Source: Novosphingobium sp. Rr 2-17 | GTDB lineage: Bacteria > Pseudomonadota > Alphaproteobacteria > Sphingomonadales > Sphingomonadaceae | Reading direction: 5' to 3' | Assembly (NCBI RefSeq): GCF_000272475.1 | Contig: NZ_AKFJ01000101.1 | Location: forward strand, 1 to 64,000 | Length of the DNA stretch: 64,000 nucleotides | Shown here: piece after piece, positions 1 through 9,276 of the stretch | Layout: each line of letters starts with the position of its first letter | Position numbering within the stretch: the stretch's first letter is position 1 | Position numbers and translations under genes: made by a program | Notes under the pieces: model-generated | Seen by the model: the letters and a program-made list of their open reading frames with translations, nothing else | Told to the model about the DNA's origin: nothing | Database searches by the model: none

Positions 1-1
1 C

Positions 2-2203
2 GGCGCGCGTTCGCTTGGCGAAGCGCTGCGCAACATCCCCGGCATCCGGGCGGAATACGCCGGCGGCGAAGGCAATGCCAGCTATTCGATCCGCGGCCTG
101 CCGCTCGCGTCATCGGGCTCCAAGTTCCTGCAGCTCCAGGAAGATGGCATGCCGGTGCTCGAATTCGGTGATATGCAGACTTTCGCGCCCGACATGTACA
201 TGCGCTTTGACCTCAACGTAGCGCAGATCGAGGCCATTCGCGGCGGCTCGGCCTCAACCTTCGCGTCGAACTCGCCCGGCGGCGTCATCAACCTGTTGTC
301 GAAGACCGGCGATGTCGAAGGCGGGTCGGTGCAGACCACGCTCGGCTTGAACTATGGCGAGCATCGCATCGATGCCGATTATGGCCACAAAATCAGCGAT
401 ACGCTGCGCTTCCATATCGGCGGCTTCTACCGCCAGGGCGAAGGCCCCCGCACCGTCGGTTACGACGCGTACAAGGGCGGCCAGATCAAGCTCAACGTCA
501 CCAAGACATTCGCCAACGGCTTTGTCCGCGTTTATGGCAAATATCTCGACGATCGCACGCCGTCCTACCAGCAAATTCCGCTGATGGTCTCGGGTACTGA
601 TGCCAAGCCGATCTTTACCAGCATCCCAGGCGTCGACATCAAGACGGGCTCGCTGCTATCGCCGAATATCGTTAAGCTCGATGCTCTCAATGACCCGAAG
701 AACGCCAATCGCGATACCGTTCGCGACGGCCAGCACTCGGTCGTCAAGTCGGTCGGCTTTGACGCGCAGTTCGATTTCGGCGGATGGACAGTCAGCGAGA
801 AATTCCGCTTTGCCGACATCACGGGCGGCAACATCTCGGTCATTCCGCTCCTCACTTCTTCGGCAACCGCGATGGCAGTCGTCAATGGTGGCCCCGGCGC
901 CACGCTCAGCTACGCCACCGGACCGTTGGCCGGGCAAACGATCGCCAACCCGTCGACGCTCAACGGCAACGGCCTGCTCATGTCGGCTCTAGACACCAAC
1001 GACACGGCCAACAGCCTGCGCAACATCACCAACGACCTGCGCGTAAGCCGAGTATGGAAGGTCGGCAAAGGCGATCTCACGGTCACCGCCGGCTTCTACA
1101 AATCTTCGCAAAACTATAATTCTGACTGGGCGTTCCTCAACCTCTTGTCCGACGTCAATGGTGAAGGGCATGCCGCGCTGGTCGACATCAAGACCGCAGC
1201 AGGCGTGGCGGTCACCAAGGATGGCTATATCAGTCTGGGCGACGGGAGCGAATTCCACCGCAAGCATGACGTCAATTACGCAATCAATGCGCCTTATGGT
1301 TCCATCAACTACCACATCGGCAAGTTGGCGATCGGCGGCAGCGTCCGGTATGACATGGGTAAAGTCAAGGGAACGGTGAGCGGAACCGGACTTCCCTATA
1401 CGGGGACCGGCCCGGGTAAGGTCGATTACGACTATCATTATCTGAGCTATTCGGGGGGCGTCAATTTTCGCATCGCGGAGCCGCTGGCGGTATTCGGTCG
1501 CTATAGCCGCGGTGGCCGCGCCGCCGCCGACAGGATCCTTTTTTCGCAAGCCATCGACTATGCAACCGGCAGTCTGCGCGATAGTTCGTTAGGCTTCGAC
1601 GAGGTGACGCAATCCGAGCTCGGCCTCAAGTTCCGCCACTCGGGCGTAACGGTCAACGTCACCGGCTTCTCGGCCAAGACGTCCGAGCACAACGTGCAGG
1701 TCAACAGCGCGGCCGACGGCACGCTCCGCGTGGAGAACATCATTCGTGGTTACCGCGCCAAGGGCGTCGAGCTGGAGGCCGGGGTTCGCCGCGGCATCTT
1801 CGGCCTGACAGTCGGCGGCACGTACACCAGCGCGAAGATCGGAAGCGACCCGTTGCACCCTGAATTGCTCGACAACACGCCGCGCCACCAGGCAAGCTTA
1901 ATTTTCGAAGCGACGCCCCAGGTCGAAACCGAACACCTGACCGTCGGCGCCAACTTCATCGGCACGACGAGCAGCTATGCGCAGGACGTCAACCAGCTCA
2001 AACTGCCAGGCTACACGCTGGTCAATGCCTTCGTTCAGGTGCGGCCAATCGCCCGAGTCCAGTTGATGGCCAACATCAACAACCTGTTCAACAAGCTTGC
2101 CTTCGCCGAAATAGCACAAGGCACCATCCCTGCCGGCGGTGTCGTGCTGGGCCGTGCTTACGCCGGTCGCACGGTCTCCGCGACGGCGCGCTACTCGTTC
2201 TAA
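2..2203 (+). CDS. TonB-dependent outer-membrane receptor, 5'-truncated by the window edge
   Basis: The reading frame is open from base 2, so the start codon and signal peptide lie outside the window. About 733 residues are visible. The first 100 are a plug domain: a segment reading EALRNIPGIRAEYAGG, then SIRGLP, then IEAIRGGSAS and NSPGGVINLLSKTG, which are usual plug landmarks. The rest is a beta-barrel with alternating aromatic strands, ending in a C-terminal Phe (ATARYSF), the outer-membrane insertion signature. The family imports ferric siderophores, cobalamin or glycans using TonB energy. No neighbour in the window fixes the substrate. A strong GC hairpin follows the stop codon. An ATG at 149 opens the same frame but lies inside the plug domain, so it is not the real start. 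Confidence 0.93.
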   Translation, partial: GARSLGEALRNIPGIRAEYAGGEGNASYSIRGLPLASSGSKFLQLQEDGMPVLEFGDMQTFAPDMYMRFDLNVAQIEAIRGGSASTFASNSPGGVINLLSKTGDVEGGSVQTTLGLNYGEHRIDADYGHKISDTLRFHIGGFYRQGEGPRTVGYDAYKGGQIKLNVTKTFANGFVRVYGKYLDDRTPSYQQIPLMVSGTDAKPIFTSIPGVDIKTGSLLSPNIVKLDALNDPKNANRDTVRDGQHSVVKSVGFDAQFDFGGWTVSEKFRFADITGGNISVIPLLTSSATAMAVVNGGPGATLSYATGPLAGQTIANPSTLNGNGLLMSALDTNDTANSLRNITNDLRVSRVWKVGKGDLTVTAGFYKSSQNYNSDWAFLNLLSDVNGEGHAALVDIKTAAGVAVTKDGYISLGDGSEFHRKHDVNYAINAPYGSINYHIGKLAIGGSVRYDMGKVKGTVSGTGLPYTGTGPGKVDYDYHYLSYSGGVNFRIAEPLAVFGRYSRGGRAAADRILFSQAIDYATGSLRDSSLGFDEVTQSELGLKFRHSGVTVNVTGFSAKTSEHNVQVNSAADGTLRVENIIRGYRAKGVELEAGVRRGIFGLTVGGTYTSAKIGSDPLHPELLDNTPRHQASLIFEATPQVETEHLTVGANFIGTTSSYAQDVNQLKLPGYTLVNAFVQVRPIARVQLMANINNLFNKLAFAEIAQGTIPAGGVVLGRAYAGRTVSATARYSF

Positions 2204-2210
2204 ATCGATC

Positions 2211-2239
2211 CGCCCGCCCGCGAAAACCGCGGGCGGGCG
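2211..2239 (+). terminator. GC-rich hairpin after the TonB receptor
   Basis: A 12-bp perfect stem (CGCCCGCCCGCG with its complement) closes a 5-nt loop (AAAAC), starting 7 bases after the receptor stop. There is no T-run, so it may act in mRNA stability or factor-assisted termination rather than as a classical intrinsic terminator. Confidence 0.6.
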
Positions 2240-2284
2240 AAGCTTCGGGGCGCAGCCGATACAAATACCGATTGAGGGTATGCG

Positions 2285-4135
2285 ATGTTCAAATCTATGA
2301 AGATTCCTAAGAAGTTGGCGCTGTCCTTTCTTGTAGTCTGCATCTCGGCTGCAGCGATGATGGTGGTGTTTTTCACGAACATCACGGCGATCCGTAATGC
2401 ATCCAACAGCAATAATCTGAGCCAGACGATCCACGCGAAGGCGCTGACGCTGGAAACCTCCCTGCTGCGCCAGAACAGCCAGATGCGCGGCTTTCTAGTC
2501 ACAGCCGACCCCACTTATCTTAAGTCCTACGAAGAAGCGCGCGACGACTACGACAGCGCGTCGCGCGACCTTGAATCGCTGCTTCCCGAGCCGGCGCTGC
2601 ACGCAGCCCTCCTCAAGTCACGCGCCGCCACGCTCGACTGGCGCAAGGAGTGGGGCGATCGCCTGATAGCGCGCGTCAAGCAAGGCGATCGGGATGCCGC
2701 GCAGGCCGAGGTCCGTGCCGCCGGCAAGGCTGTGCTGACAAGTGCCGCTGTGCTGCCGCTCCGCGACATTCGCGATGCAGAGGTCGCGCTGATCGAAAAG
2801 AATTCCTTGCTCCAGCAAACCGCAATCAGAAGCGCGGTCATGGTGCTTGTGATTGGCGGCATCGTGTTGATCGGGATCGCGATCACGCTTGCGTTCGTGC
2901 TCAGCCGGCTGATCGCGCAGCCGATATCGCGGCTCACCAAGACAATGGGTGACTTGGCTGCGGGCAGAAATGATCTGACGGTACCGGACCTGGATCGTCG
3001 AGACGAACTCGGCGACATGGCACGCGCCGTGCTCGTTTTCCGTGACGCAGCGGTTGCCAAGGAGGCTTCTGACACGGCAGCGGCTAAAGCCGAAGCAGAC
3101 CAGAAAATGGTGGTCGATACCGTCTCTCAGCATCTTTCGGAGGTGGCCGAAGGCAATCTTACTGCCGAAATCAGCCGCGATTTCCCGAGCGCTTATGCGG
3201 CGGTGAAGGCAAACTTCAACACCGCCGTGGCATCATTGCGCGAACTGATCTCCTCGGTGCGGGAATCGACGGAATCGATCCGTGCGGGATCGGGCGAGAT
3301 CGCGCAGGCGTCGGAAGACCTGGCGCGCCGGACCGAGACCAATGCTGCAACGCTTGAGGAAACTTCAGCGGCGGTGGTTCAGATGGACAGTCGCTTGAAG
3401 GCGACGGCTGAAGCCGCCGGCCGCACCGCCGAGCGAGCGAATGGTACCATGACCACGGTTACTGAGGGCAGGACAACCGCAGAGCAAGCGGTCCACGCGA
3501 TGAGCCGGGTTGCGGATAGTACAAAAGTTATCGACAGCGTCATCGCGGCGCTCGACAAAATCGCGTTTCAGACGCGAGTGCTCGCGATGAATGCGGCAGT
3601 TGAGGCAGGTCGTGCCGGGGAAGCCGGCCGAGGGTTTGCCGTGGTCGCCGATCTCGTATCGGCGCTCGCAATGCGAGCCGAAGAAGAGGCCGGTCGCGCA
3701 CGCGAACAGCTCACCGCGACCCAGACCGATATCTTCACCGCGGTCGAGGCTGTGCACAGTGTTGACGGAGCACTTGCCGAAATTTCCGTTGGTGTGGGTA
3801 ATGTGAACGGGCTGCTAAATGACATCGCAGCGGACAACCAAGCGCAGTCGAGTGCCATCACCCAGATCAGTGCCGCCATCTCCACGATGGATGAGGCTAC
3901 CCAGCAGAATGCCGCGATGGTGGAGGAAACGTCCGCTGCGGCGCGCAACCTCGCTACCGAAGTCAACGGTCTGTCCGAAAGCGCGGGCCGCTTCAACGTC
4001 GGACTGCCCGCAGCCGTTGCCCATCGTTCAATCCAGTCACGCTTTGTGGGCAGGGTCAGGCAACTGCCCCCAGTTGCAGTGGCGGCGCTCGCCCCACCGT
4101 CTTCTACGGTGGATGATACTTGGCAGTCATTCTGA
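2285..4135 (+). CDS. Methyl-accepting chemotaxis protein with CHASE3-like sensor, HAMP and C-terminal CheR/CheB tether
   Basis: This 616-residue chemoreceptor is preceded by GAGGG. Transmembrane helices lie near residues 11-32 and 182-208. The periplasmic segment between them (QMRGFLVTADPTYLKSYEEA) looks like CHASE3. A HAMP domain spans about 209-265, followed by a second HAMP-like stretch to about 315. The cytoplasmic signalling hairpin tip is near 426-459 (KIAFQTRVLAMNAAVEAGRA), which is close to the MCP consensus but reads RVLAMN where NLLALN is usual. The last five residues are TWQSF, matching the xWxxF pentapeptide that tethers CheR and CheB in high-abundance receptors. No other che genes are in the window, so this is probably an orphan receptor feeding a chemotaxis array encoded elsewhere. 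The ligand is unknown. Confidence 0.93.
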   Translation: MFKSMKIPKKLALSFLVVCISAAAMMVVFFTNITAIRNASNSNNLSQTIHAKALTLETSLLRQNSQMRGFLVTADPTYLKSYEEARDDYDSASRDLESLLPEPALHAALLKSRAATLDWRKEWGDRLIARVKQGDRDAAQAEVRAAGKAVLTSAAVLPLRDIRDAEVALIEKNSLLQQTAIRSAVMVLVIGGIVLIGIAITLAFVLSRLIAQPISRLTKTMGDLAAGRNDLTVPDLDRRDELGDMARAVLVFRDAAVAKEASDTAAAKAEADQKMVVDTVSQHLSEVAEGNLTAEISRDFPSAYAAVKANFNTAVASLRELISSVRESTESIRAGSGEIAQASEDLARRTETNAATLEETSAAVVQMDSRLKATAEAAGRTAERANGTMTTVTEGRTTAEQAVHAMSRVADSTKVIDSVIAALDKIAFQTRVLAMNAAVEAGRAGEAGRGFAVVADLVSALAMRAEEEAGRAREQLTATQTDIFTAVEAVHSVDGALAEISVGVGNVNGLLNDIAADNQAQSSAITQISAAISTMDEATQQNAAMVEETSAAARNLATEVNGLSESAGRFNVGLPAAVAHRSIQSRFVGRVRQLPPVAVAALAPPSSTVDDTWQSF

Positions 4136-4229
4136 TAGCCGTGCTTCGGCGCGCTGTTTCCGGTCGTCATAAGGCGTTCTCTCTTGCGAGGGATCGCCAG
4201 ATACCCAGCCCCCGCGAGGGTCACGGAAT

Positions 4230-5279
4230 ATGAACATGTACGCGACGATCCCGAAACATGGCGAGTTATGGCGACACGCCCAGATAGCCCGCGATCTCGG
4301 TTCGCCCTTTGTTGCGGCGGTGCTTGAGGCGGGGGAGCGTCAGTTGTTGCGCGGTCCGCTGACTGCCGCGCTCGTTTCGAACTGGCCCGGAGATCCAGCC
4401 GAAGATGCGATGGCAATCCGTTTCAACGCTGCACTCCACGCGCTCGCCAGGCAGGGGAAGCAGCCTGAGCTTAGCGCCCTTTACGAAAATGCTCATGATG
4501 ATTTCGACGGAGCGATTGGCGCGGCGTTGGCCGCGCAGGATGGTTTCATAGCATCGTCGATGCGCAACACGCCGCAAACCAACGAGGTTGGCCGGTCGGG
4601 CGCGATCGCTGCTGCACTCATGGTCGTGGGGCAGGAGTTTGGCTTGCCCTTCGAGCTCATGGAGATCGGTGCGAGCTGCGGGCTCCATCTCAATCTCGGC
4701 CATTATGGGTACCAACTTGCCACCACCAGGGCGGGCGTGGACGATTCGCCGGTTCAGATCGCTCCCGCCTGGCGTGGCGCACCACCTGCCTGGTCCGCGA
4801 TTGAGATCATCGCCGCACGCGGTGTGGATCTCAATCCTCTTCGGGCGAATGATTTGGCCACCCGGGAACGCTTGCTGTCTTATGTGTGGGCCGATCAGCC
4901 GCAGCGCGCGCGGCGGCTTGAGCAGGCCTTGCTGCTCGCGCAGCGCTATCCACCACGCGTCGACCGGGATAATGCCATCCCGTGGCTGGCCGCGCAGTTG
5001 GAAAGCCCCCAACAGGAAGGCACATGCCGGGTCGTCTTCCATTCGATGGTCTTGCAGTATCTAGCGGAGAAGGACCGTCACGCTGTCGCCGCCATGATCC
5101 TCCAGGCCGGCACGCGCGCCAGTATTCGGCAACCTCTTGCCCGTATAAGTTTCGAATGGACACCGATCCGCGACGAAGTGCAGTTGCGCCTGACATGCTG
5201 GCCGGGTGGGCACACTCGCCTCCTCGCGACATGTCATGCGTATGGGGACTGGGTCGATTGGCAGCACGAGAGTTCGTAG
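4230..5279 (+). CDS. DUF2332 family protein
   Basis: A 349-residue soluble protein with no signal peptide or membrane segment. It fits DUF2332: an N-terminal segment with RDLGSPFVAAVLEAG, and a central MEIGASCGLHLNLGHYGY motif that resembles a Rossmann-type glycine-rich loop and is the family hallmark. A second in-frame ATG lies two codons in; either is plausible behind GAGGGTCACGGA. The biochemical function of the family is not established as far as I know, and the neighbours (a chemoreceptor upstream, a convergent flavoprotein downstream) do not suggest one. A methyltransferase-like fold would be a guess from the glycine motif only. Confidence 0.8.
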   Translation: MNMYATIPKHGELWRHAQIARDLGSPFVAAVLEAGERQLLRGPLTAALVSNWPGDPAEDAMAIRFNAALHALARQGKQPELSALYENAHDDFDGAIGAALAAQDGFIASSMRNTPQTNEVGRSGAIAAALMVVGQEFGLPFELMEIGASCGLHLNLGHYGYQLATTRAGVDDSPVQIAPAWRGAPPAWSAIEIIAARGVDLNPLRANDLATRERLLSYVWADQPQRARRLEQALLLAQRYPPRVDRDNAIPWLAAQLESPQQEGTCRVVFHSMVLQYLAEKDRHAVAAMILQAGTRASIRQPLARISFEWTPIRDEVQLRLTCWPGGHTRLLATCHAYGDWVDWQHESS

Positions 5280-5349
5280 GAAATCCTGGGCAACCCGCAC
5301 GCGCATTCGGTTCAAGCATTATCCCGCCGCCTGCATACGCGCATCAAAT

Positions 5350-6990
5350 TTACGTCACGCGCCGCTTGAACGAATACGCGTCCGCCTGCGCCCACCAGCG
5401 CGCGGATTGCTCGTGGCGCACGCCGGCCAACAATTCCCCCGGTTCGACGAAGGGATAGAGCTGATCCATCGATCGCATTTCGACGGCGCTGATGCGCTGA
5501 CGCAGGCCGTCGGGCGTGAATTCGTCAGGCGTTTCCAAACCGCATGCGACGACGATGTCATGCAAGGCATCCAGGGTAGCGCGTTGAAAGCGGGCCACCC
5601 GTTCAGCCTTTTCAGGGATTACCAGGCCGCGCTGGCGGGCGGGTGACTGGGTTGCCACTCCGGTCGGGCAAGTATCGGTATGGCATCGCATCGATTGGAC
5701 GCATCCCAGCGAAAACATGAATGCCCGGGCTGCATTGCACCAGTCCGCACCCAGCGCCGCGTTCATCGCGATGCTCGCGCCCGAGGTCACTTTGCCCGAA
5801 GCGGCCAGTTTGACGCGGCCTTTCAGGTTGGTGCCGACCAGCGCGTTGCGCGCCAAGATCAGGCCTTCGCGCAGGGGCATGCCGACGCTGTCCGACAATT
5901 CGGTGGGAGCCGCCCCAGTGCCGCCTTCAGCGCCGTCGATAACGATGAAATCGAGGACGATACCCGTTTCGAGCATTGCCTTCGTAACCGCGAACAATTC
6001 GTGCGGGTATCCTACGCACAGCTTGATCCCCACAGGCTTGCCACCGGACAGATCCCGCATCTTCGCCGCGAACTGGACCAATTCGATCGGCGTCGAAAAT
6101 GCACTATGGCCGGGCGGCGACAGGCAGTCTTCGCCTTGCGGCACGTCGCGGGTCTGGGCGATCTCGCGGGTGACTTTCGGCCCCGGCAAAAGGCCGCCGT
6201 GACCCGGCTTGGCGCCTTGGCTGAGCTTGATCTCGGTCATCTTCACCGCATCGTGCGCCGCACGCTCGGCAAAGTGGCCGGGATCGAAGCTACCGTCCCG
6301 GTTGCGGCAGCCGAAATAGCCCGAGCCGATCTCCCACACCACATCGCCGCCGTGCTTAAGGTGATAGGGCGACAGGCCACCCTCGCCGGTATCGTGATAA
6401 AACCCGCCCAGCTTTGCGCCCAGGTTCAACGCCTCGATCGCATTGGCGCCAAGCGCGCCGAAGCTCATCGCCGAGATATTGAGGCGCGCCGCCTCGTAAG
6501 GGCGGGAGCATTGCTCTGTTCCCACCGTCACGCGGGTTTCCTTCGGGGCATGGCGCGAAGGGGCGATGCTATGCGCGAGCCATTGGTACTCGTCCGAATA
6601 GACGTCCAGTTCGGTGCCAAACGGGTGAGCCGACACATCGCCCTTCGCCCTGGCGTACACCAGCGCGCGCTCGTCGTGGCTGAAGGGGCGACCGTCGAGA
6701 TCGCTTTCCACGATATAAGCCCGCAGGAATGGACGCAGCCATTCGAACAACCAGCGGAAGCGGGCGGAAGCGGGATAATTGCGGCGCAGCGAGTGGTGCG
6801 GCTGGAATAAGTCGATCAGCGCCAGCACCAGAATAGGGACGAAGACCAGCAAGGTCCACAGCGCGTCCGGGTGGCGCGGTGCGATGGCGAGCGCGCCCAC
6901 GGTGCCCGCCAATCCCGCCAGCAGCAAGATATTGCGCGATAACGCACTATCGCGGGTAAGCGCCGCGCCCAGGTTTTGCATGGCGTTCAT
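5350..6990 (-). CDS. Membrane-anchored FMN-binding glutamate-synthase-like protein
   Basis: The start chosen is the ATG at 6990, which overlaps the stop of the upstream poxB gene in an ATGA tetranucleotide, giving 546 residues. An earlier in-frame start would add 75 low-complexity residues from inside poxB. Two transmembrane helices lie in residues 18-60 (NILLLAGLAGTVGALAIA; LLVFVPILVLALIDLF). The rest is the FMN and iron-sulfur domain of glutamate synthase: AMSFGALGANAIEALNLGA, IDGAEGGTGAAP, and the cysteine cluster of RCHTDTCPTGVATQ, which in GltB binds a 3Fe-4S cluster. The glutaminase domain and a GltD partner are absent, so this is not a complete GOGAT. The family is common and usually has no assigned reaction. 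Coupling to poxB suggests a membrane-associated redox role; this is inference. Confidence 0.9.
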   Translation of the reverse strand: MNAMQNLGAALTRDSALSRNILLLAGLAGTVGALAIAPRHPDALWTLLVFVPILVLALIDLFQPHHSLRRNYPASARFRWLFEWLRPFLRAYIVESDLDGRPFSHDERALVYARAKGDVSAHPFGTELDVYSDEYQWLAHSIAPSRHAPKETRVTVGTEQCSRPYEAARLNISAMSFGALGANAIEALNLGAKLGGFYHDTGEGGLSPYHLKHGGDVVWEIGSGYFGCRNRDGSFDPGHFAERAAHDAVKMTEIKLSQGAKPGHGGLLPGPKVTREIAQTRDVPQGEDCLSPPGHSAFSTPIELVQFAAKMRDLSGGKPVGIKLCVGYPHELFAVTKAMLETGIVLDFIVIDGAEGGTGAAPTELSDSVGMPLREGLILARNALVGTNLKGRVKLAASGKVTSGASIAMNAALGADWCNAARAFMFSLGCVQSMRCHTDTCPTGVATQSPARQRGLVIPEKAERVARFQRATLDALHDIVVACGLETPDEFTPDGLRQRISAVEMRSMDQLYPFVEPGELLAGVRHEQSARWWAQADAYSFKRRVT

Positions 6991-8696
6991 GAAAGCAGGT
7001 TGCGGATCACGCCGGCAACGTCGTGGCCTCGGCCACTGAGCACGGCTTTGGCGGAATAGAGCGCCATGCCCGCAACTTGCCCGGGCGCAATTTTGGGCGG
7101 CATCACCAGTTCGAACCTGTCTGTCACCACGTCCAGCAGCGCCGGCCCCGGAGTCACGAGCCAATCGCGCACGGCACCCTCCAGTTCCTCGGCTTGCTCC
7201 ACCCGGCGACCCCACAAGCCCATGGCCTCTGCCACGCGCCCGAAGTCAGGATTGAGAAGATCGGTGTAGGTATCGAGCAGGCCCTCGACCTTTTGCTCGA
7301 TCTCCACGAAATCGAGTGCGCTGTTGTTGAACACCGCGACCTTGATCGGCAGCTTTTCCTGCACTGCGGTCAACAAGTCGCCTAGCAGCATGGCAATCCC
7401 GCCATCGCCCGACAGCGAGATCACGGTCCGCTCGGGGAAGGCCGCCTTTGCGCCCAAGGCTTGCGGCATGGCATTCGCCATAGTGCCATGGCTGAGGCTG
7501 ACGACCGTGCGGTTTTGCCCCGTCGAAGCCACGTGGCGCAGGCACCAGACCATCGGCGAGCCGCCGTCCGCGGTGTAGATGGCGTCGGGCGGGGCGAGGC
7601 GCGAAATCACCTCGGTCAGATACTGAGGGTGGATGGCGCCCCCCTTTCCGACATTTGCATGTTTGCCCTGATCTTCGATCGTCTTGGCGTGCCGAGCGAG
7701 GCAATCGTCCAGGAAACTACGATCCGAACGCGAAGCGATGCGGGGTAGCAGCGCCCCCAAGGTGGCGCCGATATCCCCGACTACGCCCAGATCGACCGGA
7801 TGACGCCTCCCCAGATGAGTACCGTCGAGATCGACCTGGATGATTTTCGCGTCGCTGGGATAGAACTGCCGCCAGGCGAAATCGCAGCCGAGCAGGAGCA
7901 GCGTGTCGCAGGCCATCAAGGTATGGTAGCCGGCCTCACCGCCGAAAATGCCGGTCATGCCGACGTCGAACGGATTGTCGTGTTCCAGAAAGTCTTTCGC
8001 ACGCGAGGTATGCGCGACGGGCGCCTTGAGTGCGTGGGCCAAAGCCACCACCTCGTCATGTGCCTTTTCACAGCCCGAACCGCCGTAAATGGCAATTTTC
8101 TTGCCTTGCCCGAGGATGGCCGCGATACGATCGAGTTCTTCATCGGATGGGCGTACGACCGGCTGCGCGCGATGCACCATGAAGTCCGGTTCTTCCGACG
8201 CCTTGGCGCTCGATACGTCCGAAGGCACGATCAATACCGCAACCCCGCGCTTTGCGAGTGCAGCTTGCGCGGCCATCGCCGTCATACGGCGAGCCTGCGC
8301 CGGAGTGCGGATTTCCTCGCAGAAGACGCTGCCGCTTTCATAGACCGAGCGGAAATCCACTTCTTGCGGGAAATCGAAGCCGAGTTCATCGCGCACGATC
8401 TGGCTGGCGATCAGGACCACCGGCGCCCGGTTGCGATGCGATTCGAACAGACCGTTGATGAAGTGGAGACTGCCGGGACCGCACGATCCCGCACAAAGAG
8501 CGAGTTCACCCGTCAGCATCGCATCGGCGCCGGCGGCGAATCCTCCCGCTTCCTCGTGGCGCACATGAACCCAGCGGATACCGCTGGTACGGATAGCGTC
8601 GGTCACATGATTGAGCGTATCGCCCGGCACCCCATAACAGCGGCGTGCGCCTGCGGCTTCGAGGGTTTCTACGATTACCTGCGCCACTGTCTTCAT
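6987..8696 (-). CDS. poxB: Pyruvate dehydrogenase (quinone), thiamine-pyrophosphate dependent
   Basis: The protein has 569 residues from the ATG at 8696 (MKTVAQVIVETLEAAG) and aligns by eye along its whole length with E. coli PoxB (572 aa). Shared landmarks are GVPGDTLNHVTDAI, RHEEAGGFAAGADA, CAGSCGPGSLHFINGLF, the FAD-region DNPFDVGMTGIFG, and the TPP motif GDGGIAMLLGD...NNS. The C-terminal helix GMALYSAKAVLSGRG corresponds to the lipid-activated membrane-binding tail of PoxB. It oxidises pyruvate to acetate and CO2 and passes electrons to ubiquinone at the inner membrane. It overlaps the downstream glutamate-synthase-like gene by 4 bp. A perfect GGAAC-N16-CGTT promoter sits about 35 bp upstream, so stationary-phase or stress control is likely, as for the RpoS-dependent E. 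coli gene. Confidence 0.93.
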   Translation of the reverse strand: MKTVAQVIVETLEAAGARRCYGVPGDTLNHVTDAIRTSGIRWVHVRHEEAGGFAAGADAMLTGELALCAGSCGPGSLHFINGLFESHRNRAPVVLIASQIVRDELGFDFPQEVDFRSVYESGSVFCEEIRTPAQARRMTAMAAQAALAKRGVAVLIVPSDVSSAKASEEPDFMVHRAQPVVRPSDEELDRIAAILGQGKKIAIYGGSGCEKAHDEVVALAHALKAPVAHTSRAKDFLEHDNPFDVGMTGIFGGEAGYHTLMACDTLLLLGCDFAWRQFYPSDAKIIQVDLDGTHLGRRHPVDLGVVGDIGATLGALLPRIASRSDRSFLDDCLARHAKTIEDQGKHANVGKGGAIHPQYLTEVISRLAPPDAIYTADGGSPMVWCLRHVASTGQNRTVVSLSHGTMANAMPQALGAKAAFPERTVISLSGDGGIAMLLGDLLTAVQEKLPIKVAVFNNSALDFVEIEQKVEGLLDTYTDLLNPDFGRVAEAMGLWGRRVEQAEELEGAVRDWLVTPGPALLDVVTDRFELVMPPKIAPGQVAGMALYSAKAVLSGRGHDVAGVIRNLLS

Positions 8697-8730
8697 CGAC
8701 GTATCCTGTCCATTGCGACCCAAGCGCGCA

Positions 8731-8755
8731 AACGTGCCAGGGGGCGGGGTGTTCC
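8731..8755 (-). promoter_or_regulatory. Sigma-EcfG-type general stress promoter of poxB
   Basis: On the minus strand GGAAC (8755-8751) is followed after exactly 16 bases by CGTT (8734-8731), the alphaproteobacterial EcfG consensus. The predicted transcription start is near 8724, leaving a leader of about 28 nt before the poxB ATG at 8696. Confidence 0.65.
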
Positions 8756-8847
8756 GGCTTCTGATCCCTCAGGCGCGCAGGACACTGAACATCATCTGAC
8801 GGCTCGATCATCGCGGCCACAAAGAAGGAGAGCTAAGCGATTATCCG

Positions 8848-9276
8848 TCAGTCGTGACTGCTGGATTGCGAGCTGTTGCGCTGCTGCGTCGCGCGGCGTT
8901 GAACGATGTAGTCGACCACCCCTTGCGGCTCATATGGACGCGCGAGATGGGGGCCGCTGTCGCATAAGTTGGCAGCTACTTTCGTCGCCCCTTCTACGCT
9001 TGCTGCCAGTCGGACTTCCAGCTCGGGTCGGTTTCGGCGGACCCACATTGCCAGTTCGAACCCGGTCAGTGAGCCGGCGACGGCTGTGTCGCACAAGACC
9101 ACATCGACCGACAGGCTGGTTTCGCCAAGAGCGAGCAAGGCCTCGTCACTACTCGCGGCTTCGACGACGCGGTATCCGCAATGGCGAAGGTAATCCCCCA
9201 GTGCGTTGCGAACGATGATGTCGCTATCGACGATCAGGATCGAAGCTCCGGTGTTGGAAGTGGAAACGAGATCCAT
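8848..9276 (-). CDS. Single-domain response regulator with degenerate receiver
   Basis: A 142-residue receiver domain without an output domain. Its ATG overlaps the stop of the preceding receiver gene (TGATG), so the two are translationally coupled. The acidic pocket is VDSD (Asp17, Asp19) and the phospho-acceptor candidate is Asp63 (VLCDTAV). The conserved lysine that normally precedes Pro (KP) is replaced by Arg113 (LARPYEP). The C-terminus is a Gln/Ser/Arg-rich tail (RRATQQRNSSQSSSHD). Loss of the Lys usually weakens phosphorylation-driven switching, so it may act as a constitutive or decoy partner of the upstream regulator. It ends 152 bp upstream of the poxB start on the same strand. Confidence 0.85.
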   Translation of the reverse strand: MDLVSTSNTGASILIVDSDIIVRNALGDYLRHCGYRVVEAASSDEALLALGETSLSVDVVLCDTAVAGSLTGFELAMWVRRNRPELEVRLAASVEGATKVAANLCDSGPHLARPYEPQGVVDYIVQRRATQQRNSSQSSSHD

